This document shows, piece by piece, positions 1-8,514 of a DNA stretch of 64,000 bases. Under the pieces are notes generated by a model. The model was not told the DNA's origin, did no database searches, and saw nothing but the letters and a program-made list of their open reading frames with translations. Positions within the stretch are counted from its first letter, which is position 1. Each line of letters begins with the position of its first letter. The stretch comes from Micromonospora sp. CP22 (lineage in GTDB: Bacteria; Actinomycetota; Actinomycetes; Mycobacteriales; Micromonosporaceae): NCBI RefSeq assembly GCF_009712475.1, contig NZ_VCJO01000001.1:124001-188000 (forward strand), read 5' to 3'. Made by a program: the position numbers and the translations under genes.

Positions 1-129
1 GCGCCCCACCCACTTGGGCGGCTGGTGCCCGCAGGCGTCGCACTCGTAGGCGGGGCGGGGCTCGCGACCGGCGGCCCGGCTGCGCGAGCCGGTGCCCGCC
101 CGGGACGGGGTCGATCGGGAGATGCTCAC
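1..129 (-). CDS. radA: RadA/Sms DNA repair ATPase, N-terminal fragment
   Basis: Only the first 43 or so codons are inside the window; the gene continues past position 1. The reading frame shows YECDACGHQPPKWVGR, the start of the N-terminal zinc finger of RadA/Sms, a RecA-like helicase that processes recombination intermediates. The first CxxC pair is visible and the second pair would lie outside. The GTG at 129 is preferred; an in-frame ATG at 174 is the alternative. The gene follows the lpqE-like lipoprotein gene on the same strand, the same pairing as in Mycobacterium. Confidence 0.8.
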   Translation of the reverse strand, partial: MSISRSTPSRAGTGSRSRAAGREPRPAYECDACGHQPPKWVGR

Positions 130-238
130 CCGACCGACGCTAACCCCCGGGTACGACGACGGCGTCGTCGGCATGGCTGAACATGCCGACGACGCCGCCG
201 GAAATCACCTGGACCGGTGCGATCCCGGTCGAACGGGC

Positions 239-973
239 TCAGTGGCCGCCTTCGCCCTCGTACTCGGTGTGCCGCTCGATGATCGGCGACGGCTGCGGCG
301 CGGGGGTGAGCGGCACGGCGATCGGCGCCGGAGCGGTGATCGTCTCGCCGTCGAACTCGAAGCTCAGCGTGACGTTCTGGCCGGCGAGCCGGGCCTCGGT
401 CAGCCCGAGGAGCTGGAGCACCTGCTCACCTTCGGTGTTCAGCTGCACGTAGTTGAACGCCGGGATCTCGATCCGGGCCGGGCCGCCCGTGGCGGATTCG
501 CTCGGGCTGGGCGACGGGGAATCATCCGGTGAGGGCGAGTCCGGCGAGGGGGAGTCGTCCGGCGAGGGGGAGTCGTCCGGAGACGGGGAACCCTCGGGGG
601 ACTGCTCCGGCGACGGTGACGCGCTGGGTGAAGGGCTGGTCGCGGCGGCGACGGTGGTGAGCACCACCTCGCGGGCGTCCGGCGAGGTGATGGTCACCGT
701 GACCGGTTCGGGTGAGTCGTTGTAGAGCACGACGTTGAGCAGGGCGTTGTCCCCGGCCTGGTAGCCCTCGACACCGGGATAGGCGACCAAGGCGCCGCGT
801 ACGGCGTACTTCCCGTCACCGGCCTGGATGTTGGCGCCCTGGATCGACGGCACCTTGTTGGCCGTCTCGGAGATCTGGCCGGCGCCACAACCGGACAGCA
901 GCAGCCCGGCTGCCGCCGCGATCCCGGGCAGCAGCACGGCAGCCCGCCGGGAACCCCTGATCGAGCGCCTCAC
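239..973 (-). CDS. lpqE: LpqE-like secreted lipoprotein with Ser/Pro/Asp linker
   Basis: A 244-residue exported lipoprotein. The start is GTG at 973, chosen because AGGAGG lies 6 nt upstream; the longer reading back to 1078 has no such site. A basic N-terminus and hydrophobic stretch lead to the lipobox LLSGC, so Cys29 should be lipidated and held on the outer face of the membrane. The folded part (about residues 40-105 and 165-230) looks like an immunoglobulin-like domain. It is split by a low-complexity linker of SPSPDD and SPSPEQ units at about residues 110-160. Position next to radA and opposite carD matches mycobacterial LpqE, whose function is unknown. The linker may span the cell wall. 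Confidence 0.75.
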   Translation of the reverse strand: MRRSIRGSRRAAVLLPGIAAAAGLLLSGCGAGQISETANKVPSIQGANIQAGDGKYAVRGALVAYPGVEGYQAGDNALLNVVLYNDSPEPVTVTITSPDAREVVLTTVAAATSPSPSASPSPEQSPEGSPSPDDSPSPDDSPSPDSPSPDDSPSPSPSESATGGPARIEIPAFNYVQLNTEGEQVLQLLGLTEARLAGQNVTLSFEFDGETITAPAPIAVPLTPAPQPSPIIERHTEYEGEGGH

Positions 974-1112
974 GTCGGTCCTCCTCGTTACGATCACGCC
1001 CGGCTCGTCCGCCGGAACCGCTGGCCATGCCCGCGCAGACCGGGCTCCAGGGTAGTTGGAGCTGATCGTGGCCCGCACGCCGACCCGGTGCGGCCACCTG
1101 CGGGAGTGAGAC

Positions 1113-1952
1113 TCAGCCCAGCCGACCGTTGGTGACCAGCAGCACGACGTCGATCAGAGCGACCAGCAGCACCGCCCGGAAGGCGGCCACCGGCCGGTCC
1201 CCGCCACGACCGCCGCCCCGGCCCAGGTACCACGCCAGGGTGAAGATCACGACGGCGGCGACGACCGCCGCGAGGCCGACGCGGGTCGGTGGTCCGGGCG
1301 GCCCGAACACCAGCGTGACGGTGGCCGCGATCAGCAGTCCGACAGCGGCGACCCGGCTGCCGACCGGGCCGAGTCGGTGGGGCAGCCCCCGGACCCCGGT
1401 CCGGGCGTCATCGGCGAAGTCGGGCAGGACGTTGGCGAAATGAGCACCCGCACCGAGCAGCGCCGCCGCGGCGACCAGCCAGGCCGGGGGTGGCGGAGCG
1501 CCGGGCAGGGCCAGCACCACGAAGGCGGGCAGCGCGCCGAAGGAGATCGCGTACGGCAGTACCGAGATCGGGGTGGACTTCAGCGGCCAGTCGTAGAGCA
1601 GCGCCGACACCAGGGCGACGGTGGCGCACAGCGCGGCCGTCGGGTTGGTGGTCAGGGCCAGCGCCACGGTCGCGGTGGCGGCCACGGCGGCGGCCACCGC
1701 GACGGTACGCCGGCCGAGCGCGCCGGAGGCCAGCGGTTTGTCGGTACGCCCGACCACGGCGTCGCGATCGGCGTCCAACAGGTCGTTGGTCCACCCGACC
1801 GCGAACTGGCTGGCCGCGACGGTGAGCACCACCGCGAGGACGCCGCCGGGTGGGTGCCCGACCCCGACGGCGAGCAGACCGGCCACTGTGGTGACCGCCA
1901 CGGTCGGCTCTGGATGGCTCGCTCTGACCAGCCCTAACACCGTCGACGACAT
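1113..1952 (-). CDS. UbiA-family prenyltransferase
   Basis: A 279-residue integral membrane protein with about eight hydrophobic helices. The first aspartate-rich motif NDLLDADRD (about residues 55-65) binds Mg2+-prenyl diphosphate, and the second, DFADDARTG, lies about 110 residues later. These define the UbiA superfamily, which transfers a prenyl group to an aromatic acceptor. The start is ATG at 1952, 46 nt from the divergent methyltransferase start at 1999. Grouped with a methyltransferase, an acyl-CoA-dehydrogenase-like protein and a type III PKS, it probably prenylates the phenolic lipid made by the PKS. This gene set recalls the agq cluster of Actinoplanes missouriensis (alkyl-O-dihydrogeranyl-methoxyhydroquinones). 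The substrate is inferred. Confidence 0.85.
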   Translation of the reverse strand: MSSTVLGLVRASHPEPTVAVTTVAGLLAVGVGHPPGGVLAVVLTVAASQFAVGWTNDLLDADRDAVVGRTDKPLASGALGRRTVAVAAAVAATATVALALTTNPTAALCATVALVSALLYDWPLKSTPISVLPYAISFGALPAFVVLALPGAPPPPAWLVAAAALLGAGAHFANVLPDFADDARTGVRGLPHRLGPVGSRVAAVGLLIAATVTLVFGPPGPPTRVGLAAVVAAVVIFTLAWYLGRGGGRGGDRPVAAFRAVLLVALIDVVLLVTNGRLG

Positions 1953-1998
1953 AACGGAAGTCTGGTCGTTACCGGGGAGTCGTGCCACGCTCGTTGCT

Positions 1999-2736
1999 AT
2001 GCGTGACGCTGGCCTCGTGCTGCCCCGCAACGACCCACGCCAGTACGACGAACTGGCGGACGAATGGTGGCGGCCGGACGGCGTGTTCGCCATGCTGCAC
2101 TGGCTGGCTCGGGCTCGGGCCGCGCTGGTACCCCCGGCGGCGCGACCCGGTGCGCTCCTGGTCGACCTGGGCTGCGGGGCGGGACTGCTCGCGCCGCACC
2201 TGGCCGGCAAGGGTTACCGGCACGTCGGAGTGGACCTCACCCGCTCCGCGTTGACACAGGCTGCGGCGCACGGCGTGACGGCGGTCAACGGCGACGCCAC
2301 GGCGGTGCCGTTGGTGGACGGTTGTGCCGATGTGGTCGCCGCCGGTGAGCTGCTGGAACACGTGCCGGACTGGCGGGCTGCGGTGGCCGAGGCGTGCCGT
2401 CTGCTGCGTCCCGGTGGCCTGCTGGTGCTGGACACCCTCAACGACACCGCGCTGGCCCGGTTGGTCGCCGTCCGGATCGCCGAGCGACTACCGACCGTGC
2501 CGCGTGGCATCCACGATCCACGGTTGTTCGTCGACGATCGTGAGCTGGTCACCGAATGTGCCCGGCACGGCGTCGACCTGAGCGTGCGTGGCGTACGGCC
2601 GGGCGTGTCGGGGCTGCTGCGGTGGCTGTTCCGGCAGGCGCGGGGGGCCGCGACGCCGCCCGGTCAGGAGCCACGCATCGTGCCGACCGGGTCGCCGGCG
2701 ATCCTCTACCAGGGCCACGGCGTACGCGACGGATAG
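1999..2736 (+). CDS. SAM-dependent class I methyltransferase (UbiG-like)
   Basis: A 245-residue Rossmann-fold methyltransferase. Motif I VDLGCGAGLL (about residues 55-65) binds S-adenosylmethionine, an acidic residue follows beta-2 (VGVDLTR), and GELLEHVPDW and LLRPGGLLVLDT are typical of the UbiG/UbiE group that methylates quinone or phenol rings. It is the first gene of a co-directional run methyltransferase-flavoprotein-type III PKS with short gaps. The likely role is O-methylation of a resorcinol or hydroquinone product of the PKS. No clear Shine-Dalgarno site precedes the ATG, so the mRNA may have a very short leader. Confidence 0.82.
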   Translation: MRDAGLVLPRNDPRQYDELADEWWRPDGVFAMLHWLARARAALVPPAARPGALLVDLGCGAGLLAPHLAGKGYRHVGVDLTRSALTQAAAHGVTAVNGDATAVPLVDGCADVVAAGELLEHVPDWRAAVAEACRLLRPGGLLVLDTLNDTALARLVAVRIAERLPTVPRGIHDPRLFVDDRELVTECARHGVDLSVRGVRPGVSGLLRWLFRQARGAATPPGQEPRIVPTGSPAILYQGHGVRDG

Positions 2737-2783
2737 CTGATCCAGGTGAGGGTATGGACATGGCCGAAGAGGGGGTTCCATCC

Positions 2784-3956
2784 ATGACCGAGCGCAGTGG
2801 AGCGCCGGCGGCGGCCCGGCGGCTGGCGCCCCGACTGGCGGCGCGGGCGGCCGGGCACGACCGCGACGGTTCCTTTCCTGTGGACGACTTCGCCGACCTG
2901 CGCGAGGCGGGGCTGTTCGGGCTGATGGTCCCCGCCGAACTCGGTGGTGCCGGTGCCACCTTCGCGGAGTACGCGGCAGTCGCCACCGAGTTGGCCCGGG
3001 GCAACGGTGCCACCGCGTTGGTGTTCAACATGCACGCCTCGGTCACCGGTGCGCTCGGTGCGGTGACCGAGGAACTGGCCGAGGCGCTCGGCGTACCGGC
3101 GGAGGCGCTGGCCGCCCGGGACCGCCTGTTGCGGGCGGCGGCCGACGGGGCGTGGTACGGCGTCGCGATGAGCGAGCGGGGCGCGGGTGCCCGGCTGTCG
3201 CAGCTCGCCACGGTCTACGAACCGGTCGACGGAGGCTGGCGGATCAAGGGCAGCAAGACTTTCTGCTCCGGTGCCGGTCACGCCGACGGTTACCTGGTGG
3301 CCGCCCGCAGCGCCGCCGACCCGTCGGTGGTCTCGCAGTTCCTGGTCCCGGCCGGTGAGGGGCTCACCGTCGAGCCGACCTGGGACGCCCTCGGCATGCG
3401 CGCCACCGCCTCACATGACCTGCACCTCGACGTGACCGTCGGGACCGACCGGCTGCTCGGCGGGGTCGAAGGGCTGGCCCTGGTGGTGGCGCAGCTCATG
3501 CCGCACTGGCTGGTGGCCAGCTACGCGGCCGTCTACGTGGGAGTGGCCCGGGCGGCGATCGACGCGGCCGTGGAGCACCTGAACGCCCGCAATCTCGCCG
3601 GGCTGCCGGCGGTACGCGCCCGGCTGGGGCGCGCCGACGCCGCCGTGGCGGCGGCACAGTTGGTGGTCGCCGAGGCGGCGCGGCGGGTGGACGAGGCACC
3701 GGGCGACGAGGAGACCAATCGGTGGGTGTGGCGGGCGAAGCTGCTGGCCGGCACCACTGCGGCGGACGTCGCTGCGTCCATGCTGGAGGCGGCGGGCACC
3801 TCCGCCACCCGCCGGGGTCATCCGCTGGAGCGCCTGTACCGCGACGCCCGTTGCGGGTCGTTGCACCCGGCCACCTCCGACGTCTGTGCCGACTGGCTCG
3901 GCATCGCCACACTCGGTGGTGACCCGGACCGTGACGGGTCGACTCCTCGTTGGTGA
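2784..3956 (+). CDS. Acyl-CoA dehydrogenase-family flavoprotein
   Basis: About 390 residues with the three-part acyl-CoA dehydrogenase fold: an N-terminal helical domain (LREAGLFGLMVPAELGG), a central beta domain (GSKTFCSGAGHADGYLVAA, LGMRATASHDL) and a C-terminal helical bundle. I do not see a clear catalytic glutamate, so besides a dehydrogenase it could be a flavin-dependent hydroxylase of the same fold. A ring hydroxylase would fit between the type III PKS and methyltransferase steps of a hydroquinone pathway. ATG at 2784 is 8 nt after GAGGGGG; ATGs at 2754 and 2760 are in frame and possible. It lies in one operon with its neighbours on both sides. Confidence 0.8.
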   Translation: MTERSGAPAAARRLAPRLAARAAGHDRDGSFPVDDFADLREAGLFGLMVPAELGGAGATFAEYAAVATELARGNGATALVFNMHASVTGALGAVTEELAEALGVPAEALAARDRLLRAAADGAWYGVAMSERGAGARLSQLATVYEPVDGGWRIKGSKTFCSGAGHADGYLVAARSAADPSVVSQFLVPAGEGLTVEPTWDALGMRATASHDLHLDVTVGTDRLLGGVEGLALVVAQLMPHWLVASYAAVYVGVARAAIDAAVEHLNARNLAGLPAVRARLGRADAAVAAAQLVVAEAARRVDEAPGDEETNRWVWRAKLLAGTTAADVAASMLEAAGTSATRRGHPLERLYRDARCGSLHPATSDVCADWLGIATLGGDPDRDGSTPRW

Positions 3957-4011
3957 GACGGGACGGGGCTGGTCGGCGTGAGATGTGCGTCTGCGAGAGG
4001 AAGGTGGGACC

Positions 4012-5061
4012 GTGTCCGTACCGGTGATCGCGGGCCTGGGCACGGCCCACCCGCCCTCGGCTGACCAGCAGGAGCTGTGGGAGAAGTTCTTCTCCCAGCA
4101 CTTCTCCGGTTCCACCCGCGCCCTGGCCGAGCGGATATTCGCGCACTCCGGGGTGACCCGGCGGCAGGCGGCGGTCAACCCGCTGCTCGAGGACGTCTCC
4201 GACTGGCCGACCGAACGACGGATGCTCCGCTACCAGGTCGAGGCGTTGCCGTTGGGTAAGGAGGCGGTCGGCCGGGCGCTGACCGCCGCCGGGCTGGACG
4301 CCCGCGACGTGGGCCTCTTCGTGGTCTGCTCCTGCACCGGGTACGCCACCCCCGGGCTGGACATTCTGCTCGCCCGGGACCTGGGCATGGCCAGGACGAC
4401 CCAGCGGATGTTCGTCGGTCACATGGGCTGTTACGCGGCCTTGCCGGGGTTGGGTGCGGTGGGTGACTTCGTCACCGCGCGGGGCCGTCCCGCGCTGCTG
4501 CTCTGTGCCGAGCTGACCAGCCTGCACCTTCAGCCCTCCTCGGCCCGGATGGACACCCAGCAGATCGTCTCCCACGCGCTCTTCTCGGACGCCGCGGTCG
4601 CCGCGGTGGTGGTTCCCGGGGGTCGGGGCTACGCGGTTCGGGAGGTCGCCTCGGTGACCGACACCTCCACCGCCGACCACATGACCTGGGACGTGACGGA
4701 CACCGGTTTCCGGATGGGACTGTCGCCGAAGGTGCCACAGGTGCTGTCGACGCACGTCCAGGGCCTGGTCGACGAGGTGCTGGCCCGGCACGGCACCAAC
4801 CGTGGTGAGGTGGACGGCTGGGCAGTGCACCCGGGCGGCCCCCGCATCCTCAACGTGGTGGAACGGGAGTTGGGGTTGGCCCCGGCGGCGTTGGCGGCGT
4901 CCCGGGCGACGCTGGACGAGCACGGGAACTGTTCCTCGCCCACGGTGCTGTTGATCCTCGACCGTCTGTTCCGCGCGGCAGCGGCACCGAGCCGGGTGGT
5001 GATGATGGCCTTCGGGCCGGGTCTCACCCTCTATGCCGCCCTGCTGGAACGCCACCCCTGA
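4012..5061 (+). CDS. Type III polyketide synthase (chalcone/alkylresorcinol synthase family)
   Basis: A 349-residue homodimeric-type ketosynthase that condenses malonyl-CoA units on an acyl starter without a carrier protein. The catalytic triad is visible: Cys140 in GHMGCYAALPG, His273 in AVHPGGPRI and Asn306 in HGNCSSPTV. The C-terminal signature AFGPGLTLYAALL is also present. GTG at 4012 is chosen because AGGAAGGTGG lies just upstream; a GTG at 3985 would add nine residues. With the methyltransferase, flavoprotein and divergent UbiA gene it forms a compact phenolic-lipid locus like the agq genes of Actinoplanes. A fatty acyl starter and a resorcinol or pyrone product are inferences from the family. 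Confidence 0.9.
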   Translation: MSVPVIAGLGTAHPPSADQQELWEKFFSQHFSGSTRALAERIFAHSGVTRRQAAVNPLLEDVSDWPTERRMLRYQVEALPLGKEAVGRALTAAGLDARDVGLFVVCSCTGYATPGLDILLARDLGMARTTQRMFVGHMGCYAALPGLGAVGDFVTARGRPALLLCAELTSLHLQPSSARMDTQQIVSHALFSDAAVAAVVVPGGRGYAVREVASVTDTSTADHMTWDVTDTGFRMGLSPKVPQVLSTHVQGLVDEVLARHGTNRGEVDGWAVHPGGPRILNVVERELGLAPAALAASRATLDEHGNCSSPTVLLILDRLFRAAAAPSRVVMMAFGPGLTLYAALLERHP

Positions 5062-5076
5062 TCTTGCGCGAAGGGC

Positions 5077-5088
5077 TACTCTCTAAGC
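5077..5088 (+). promoter_or_regulatory. -10-like element for a leaderless start
   Basis: TACTCT is followed by exactly 6 nt and then the ATG at 5089. There is no Shine-Dalgarno site. The geometry matches that at ispF and cysS in this window and suggests transcription starts at or next to the ATG. Confidence 0.45.
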
Positions 5089-5676
5089 ATGTTCGTCGAT
5101 GCTGAGCATCGGCTGCGCGGGGTGCTGTTGGCCGCTGTCGGGGTGGCGGCGCTGGCCCTCGGCGGCTGGTGGTGGCAGACGCAGACGCCGGAGGCGTCGA
5201 GCGACGGGAGTGCCGCGCCGGGCGGCTCGTCCGCCGTCGTGCAGTGGCGCGATTACCAGGAGCCGGGCGAGCTTGTGCGTGAGGCCCCCGCTGCCTCAGC
5301 CCACATGCTCATCGACGAGCGCACCGGCGCCGTGGTGCGGTTGCACGATGAGCCCATGGAACCCGCTGGCTCCACCCGTCCCCGGTCCGATCTGGTGTGG
5401 ACGGAGCAGGCGAGGCTACCCGCCGGTGGAGGAGTCGTCCGGCAGGCCCGGATGGGCCCCGGCGAGCGACATCTGCTGCGCCTGCGCTGTACCGGGCCGG
5501 GGGAGCTGCTGGTCGCCGTCGCCGGGGCCCGGTCAGCGGCTCCGATCACCGTGGCCTGCGACGGCGGGCTGGTCACGATGGAGATCACCGGCAGCGGAGG
5601 GCCGGCACGGCTGTCGTTCTCGCCCGCCGGATCCGAGTCGGTCGAGGTAGAAGCCCGCTTGATCGCCCTGCGCTGA
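5089..5676 (+). CDS. Hypothetical membrane-anchored or secreted protein
   Basis: A 195-residue protein of unknown function. One hydrophobic helix at residues 10-28 (VLLAAVGVAALALGGWWW) should act as a signal anchor, and the rest is predicted outside the cell. The soluble part is beta-rich with regular hydrophobic strands (HLLRLRCTGPGELLVAVAGA, PITVACDGGLVTMEITG), which suggests a small beta-sandwich. It starts 27 nt after the PKS gene, but its own promoter-like element suggests it is transcribed separately. I do not recognise a family. Confidence 0.7.
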   Translation: MFVDAEHRLRGVLLAAVGVAALALGGWWWQTQTPEASSDGSAAPGGSSAVVQWRDYQEPGELVREAPAASAHMLIDERTGAVVRLHDEPMEPAGSTRPRSDLVWTEQARLPAGGGVVRQARMGPGERHLLRLRCTGPGELLVAVAGARSAAPITVACDGGLVTMEITGSGGPARLSFSPAGSESVEVEARLIALR

Positions 5677-5723
5677 GCGACTGCCGACGGCGGGCCGAGA
5701 CTTCGAATCCGAGCGGAGGCGGG

Positions 5724-6395
5724 TCAGTCGGCCAGTCGGGAGAGTTCGGCCCGGTGGTCGGCGATCGAGATCATCTTGGGTACGACCAGGGTGATCCGGC
5801 CGGTGCGGTCGGCGAGCAGGGCGGTCACGCCGTCGTGGCTGGCGGGCACGTGCAGGAAGGCGCGTAACCCTCCGGCGGGGTCGGCGAGGGCGCGGACCCG
5901 GGTGTCGGCCGGTGCCGCCCGTGGCACGGCACCCGCCACGGTGACCACGGTCACCCCGGGCGGTGCCGCCGTCGCTGCCTGCGCGACCTGCTCCGGGCAG
6001 GCGCAGCCGTCCACCAGCAGCACCACGACCGGCAGCAGCCCGCGCAGTGGTACCGGCGATTGCCCGGCGTCGACCAGGTCGAGCGCGGGTAGCGGGCGGC
6101 CGGTCAGCAGGGTTGGTGCCGGGTCGTACGTGCTGGTGCTCGGCCCGGTCCGGCCGTTCCTGGGCCAGGTGACGGCGGCCAGACCGGCGATGGTGGTCAG
6201 CACCGCGACGACCAACACGATCACCGGGCCGGCGGGTGGACGCCAGCGACGGTGCTCCGCGCCCGCCCGTCGCAGCTCCCGCCGGACCTGCTCAGCCTCG
6301 TCAGCCAGGGCGGATATGTCGTCCGGTATGACCACCCGGCCCCACTCCGGTGGCAGATCGGGCAGTCCGGGACCGTCGGCGTCAGCCTTGCCCAT
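5724..6395 (-). CDS. Hypothetical membrane protein with a thioredoxin-like outer domain
   Basis: A 223-residue single-pass protein. ATG at 6395 has AGGGGG 5 nt upstream and is preferred over the further upstream start. An N-terminal cytoplasmic part with an acidic helix (ISALADEAEQVRRELRRA) precedes one membrane helix at about residues 57-80 (PVIVLVVAVLTTIAGLAAV). The outer domain contains LPVVVLLVDGCACPEQ, where CxC sits about where a thioredoxin-fold CxxC would be, followed by alternating strands and helices. This resembles a thioredoxin or peroxiredoxin-like fold, but the motif is not canonical and redox activity is unproven. Confidence 0.65.
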   Translation of the reverse strand: MGKADADGPGLPDLPPEWGRVVIPDDISALADEAEQVRRELRRAGAEHRRWRPPAGPVIVLVVAVLTTIAGLAAVTWPRNGRTGPSTSTYDPAPTLLTGRPLPALDLVDAGQSPVPLRGLLPVVVLLVDGCACPEQVAQAATAAPPGVTVVTVAGAVPRAAPADTRVRALADPAGGLRAFLHVPASHDGVTALLADRTGRITLVVPKMISIADHRAELSRLAD

Positions 6396-6767
6396 TACGA
6401 CCCCCTGGAACATCACGGGTGCGCGGACGGGGCACCCCTCCAGCGTCCCGCACCGGGCCGGGTACCGCTACCGCTGCCCGCACCTCGCTGCGGCGGGATA
6501 CCATGGAAAGGGTGCGTAGCCCTTGATCTCCAGCGGGCGTGTTGCAGTGCCTTGGCGATTACGTTTCCGGATCTTCGCGTTCACAGCGGCGGGTCCGGGG
6601 GGTCATCTCTAGGTTACTGAGCGTGTTGGAATCATCGTCTGGATGGTCTGTCAAGCCGAAGAAATACCTCTCACATGGCCCCTGAGCTGCGCCAACGGTC
6701 AGGACAGCGGTGAGACATCGGTGCCTGAGCGTGTTACCCTAGACACAGCGAAAGGGGTTTCGAACCT
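6396..6767. other. Intergenic region upstream of carD
   Basis: This 372-bp gap between divergent genes has no convincing coding sequence; the short open frames inside it lack ribosome sites and family features. It should hold the promoters for the minus-strand membrane protein gene and for carD. The carD promoter is listed separately. G+C drops noticeably towards carD. Confidence 0.6.
6712..6740 (+). promoter_or_regulatory. Predicted sigma-70-type promoter of carD
   Basis: GAGACA at 6712-6717 and TACCCT at 6735-6740 are separated by 17 bp and lie 28 bp upstream of the carD ATG. A ribosome site AAAGGGG follows at about 6750. Four of six -35 bases match consensus. Confidence 0.5.
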
Positions 6768-7253
6768 ATGGTTTTCAGTGTCGGCGAGACCGTTGTTTAC
6801 CCCCACCACGGGGCCGCACTCATCGAGGCAATCGAGACTCGGGTCATTAAGGGCGAGCCCAAGCAGTACCTCGTCCTGAGGGTCGCGCAGGGTGACCTGA
6901 CGGTCCGGGTACCGGCCGAGAACGCCGAGATCGTGGGTGTGCGCGAGGTGGTCGGCGAAGAGGGCCTCGGCAAGGTCTTCGACGTCCTCCGGGCTCCGCA
7001 CACCGAGGAGCCGACCAACTGGTCGCGGCGTTACAAGGCAAATCTGGAGAAGCTGGCCTCCGGCAACCCGCTGAAGGTGGCCGAGGTTGTTCGCGACCTG
7101 TGGCGTCGGGAGCGGGAGCGGGGTCTGTCCGCTGGCGAGAAGCGGATGCTCGCCAAGGCGCGTGACATCCTGGTCGGCGAGGTCGCGCTGGCCGAGAAGA
7201 GCACCAAGGACGAAGCGGAGACGCTGCTCGACAAGGTGCTGACCGAGGCCTAG
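6768..7253 (+). CDS. carD: CarD-family transcriptional regulator
   Basis: A 161-residue RNA-polymerase-binding protein that stabilises open promoter complexes, mainly at housekeeping and rRNA promoters. The N-terminal RNAP-interaction (Tudor-like) domain starts [15 protein letters not shown]. The helical C-terminal DNA-binding domain contains the conserved [13 protein letters not shown] and [18 protein letters not shown] segments. Length matches mycobacterial CarD (162). AAAGGGG lies about 11 nt upstream of the ATG. It is followed by ispD and ispF on the same strand, the conserved actinobacterial order. Confidence 0.96.
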   Translation: MVFSVGETVVYPHHGAALIEAIETRVIKGEPKQYLVLRVAQGDLTVRVPAENAEIVGVREVVGEEGLGKVFDVLRAPHTEEPTNWSRRYKANLEKLASGNPLKVAEVVRDLWRRERERGLSAGEKRMLAKARDILVGEVALAEKSTKDEAETLLDKVLTEA

Positions 7254-7309
7254 TCCGCACAGCATCGTCGTACCCGATTCGTAGCGAACAAACCGTCGAG
7301 GACCGCGAC

Positions 7310-8005
7310 GTGACCGCGCAGCTCAATCCGTGCGGTGACGTCGCGGTCCTCGTGCCTGCGGCCGGTGCCGGGGTACGCCTCGGGCCTGGTCGCCCGAAGG
7401 CGCTGCGCCTGCTGGCCGGAGAACCGCTGCTGGTGCACGCGGTCCGGCGGCTGGCCGCAGCCCCCTCGGTGCACAGCATCGTGGTGGCGGCTCCGGTCGC
7501 CGAGCTCGACGCCGTGCGTACGCTGCTCGCGCCGGTCGCCCCGGTGACGGTGGTGCCCGGTGGGGCGGAACGGCAGTCCTCGGTGGCCGCCGCGCTCGCC
7601 GCGGTGCCTGCCGGTCCGGAGATCATCCTGGTGCACGACGCGGCCCGCGCGCTCACTCCGCCCGCGCTGGTCGAGTCGGTCGCCGCCGCGGTCCGGGCGG
7701 GCCACGACGCCGTGATCCCGGTGCTGCCGGTCGTCGACACGATCAAGCAGGTCGACGCGGACGGCGTGGTGCTCGGCACCGTCGACCGGACCGTGTTGCG
7801 CGCGGTGCAGACTCCCCAGGGATTCCGCCGGGCGGTGCTGTCCGCCGCGCACGCCGCTGCCGCCGACGCCCTCACCGACGACGCCGGGCTGGTGGAGAGG
7901 CAGGGCGTGCCGGTGTGCTCCGTGCCCGGTTCGGAGCACGCCTTGAAGATCACCAGGCCGTTCGACCTGGCGCTGGCCGAGCACCTGCTGGCGACACCGC
8001 ACTAG
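7310..8005 (+). CDS. ispD: 2-C-methyl-D-erythritol 4-phosphate cytidylyltransferase
   Basis: A 231-residue enzyme of the non-mevalonate isoprenoid pathway that joins CTP and methylerythritol phosphate. The nucleotide-binding loop [18 protein letters not shown] is at the N-terminus; [22 protein letters not shown] and [10 protein letters not shown] follow as in IspD. The C-terminal part has TPQGFRR and [11 protein letters not shown] at 7310 is preceded by GAGGA 7 nt upstream. It lies between carD and ispF, 16 nt before ispF. Confidence 0.95.
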   Translation: MTAQLNPCGDVAVLVPAAGAGVRLGPGRPKALRLLAGEPLLVHAVRRLAAAPSVHSIVVAAPVAELDAVRTLLAPVAPVTVVPGGAERQSSVAAALAAVPAGPEIILVHDAARALTPPALVESVAAAVRAGHDAVIPVLPVVDTIKQVDADGVVLGTVDRTVLRAVQTPQGFRRAVLSAAHAAAADALTDDAGLVERQGVPVCSVPGSEHALKITRPFDLALAEHLLATPH

Positions 8006-8009
8006 CACG

Positions 8010-8021
8010 TACCCTCGAATC
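8010..8021 (+). promoter_or_regulatory. -10-like element for leaderless ispF
   Basis: TACCCT at 8010-8015 stands 6 nt before the ispF ATG, and no Shine-Dalgarno site is visible. ispF may therefore have its own leaderless transcript besides read-through from ispD. Confidence 0.4.
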
Positions 8022-8504
8022 ATGATCGTTCCTCGGGTGGCCATCGGGACCGACGTGCACGCCTTCGAGGCGGGCCGACCCTGCTGGGTGGCCGGCCTGC
8101 ACTGGCCGGAGCAGGACGGGTTGGCCGGCCACTCGGACGCGGACGTGGCCGCCCACGCCGCCTGCAACGCGTTGCTCTCCGCCGCCGGTCTGGGTGACCT
8201 CGGCGCCAACTTCGGGGTGGGGCAGCCCGAATGGGCCGGAGCGAGCGGGGTGGCGCTGCTGACCGAGACGGCCAACCGGGTACGCTCCGCCGGCTTCGCC
8301 ATCGGCAACGTGTCGGTGCAGGTGGTCGGTAACCGTCCGAAGATCGGCCCGCGTCGCGCCGAGGCCGAGCGGGTGCTGTCGGAGGCCGTCGGGGCGCCGG
8401 TCACCGTCTCCGCCGCGACCACCGACGGTCTGGGCTTCACCGGGCGCGGCGAGGGACTCGCCGGGATCGCGGTCGCCCTGGTGTACGAGCAGCCGAGCGC
8501 CTAG
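8022..8504 (+). CDS. ispF: 2-C-methyl-D-erythritol 2,4-cyclodiphosphate synthase
   Basis: A 160-residue trimeric enzyme that cyclises CDP-methylerythritol 2-phosphate with loss of CMP. The divalent-metal site DVHAF (Asp and His near residue 10) and the second metal histidine region [11 protein letters not shown] are present, as is the C-terminal [13 protein letters not shown] that closes the CDP pocket. It follows ispD. In Mycobacterium the next gene is cysS; here cysS is about 24 kb further on. Confidence 0.95.
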   Translation: MIVPRVAIGTDVHAFEAGRPCWVAGLHWPEQDGLAGHSDADVAAHAACNALLSAAGLGDLGANFGVGQPEWAGASGVALLTETANRVRSAGFAIGNVSVQVVGNRPKIGPRRAEAERVLSEAVGAPVTVSAATTDGLGFTGRGEGLAGIAVALVYEQPSA

Positions 8505-8514
8505 GCTCGCCGCG

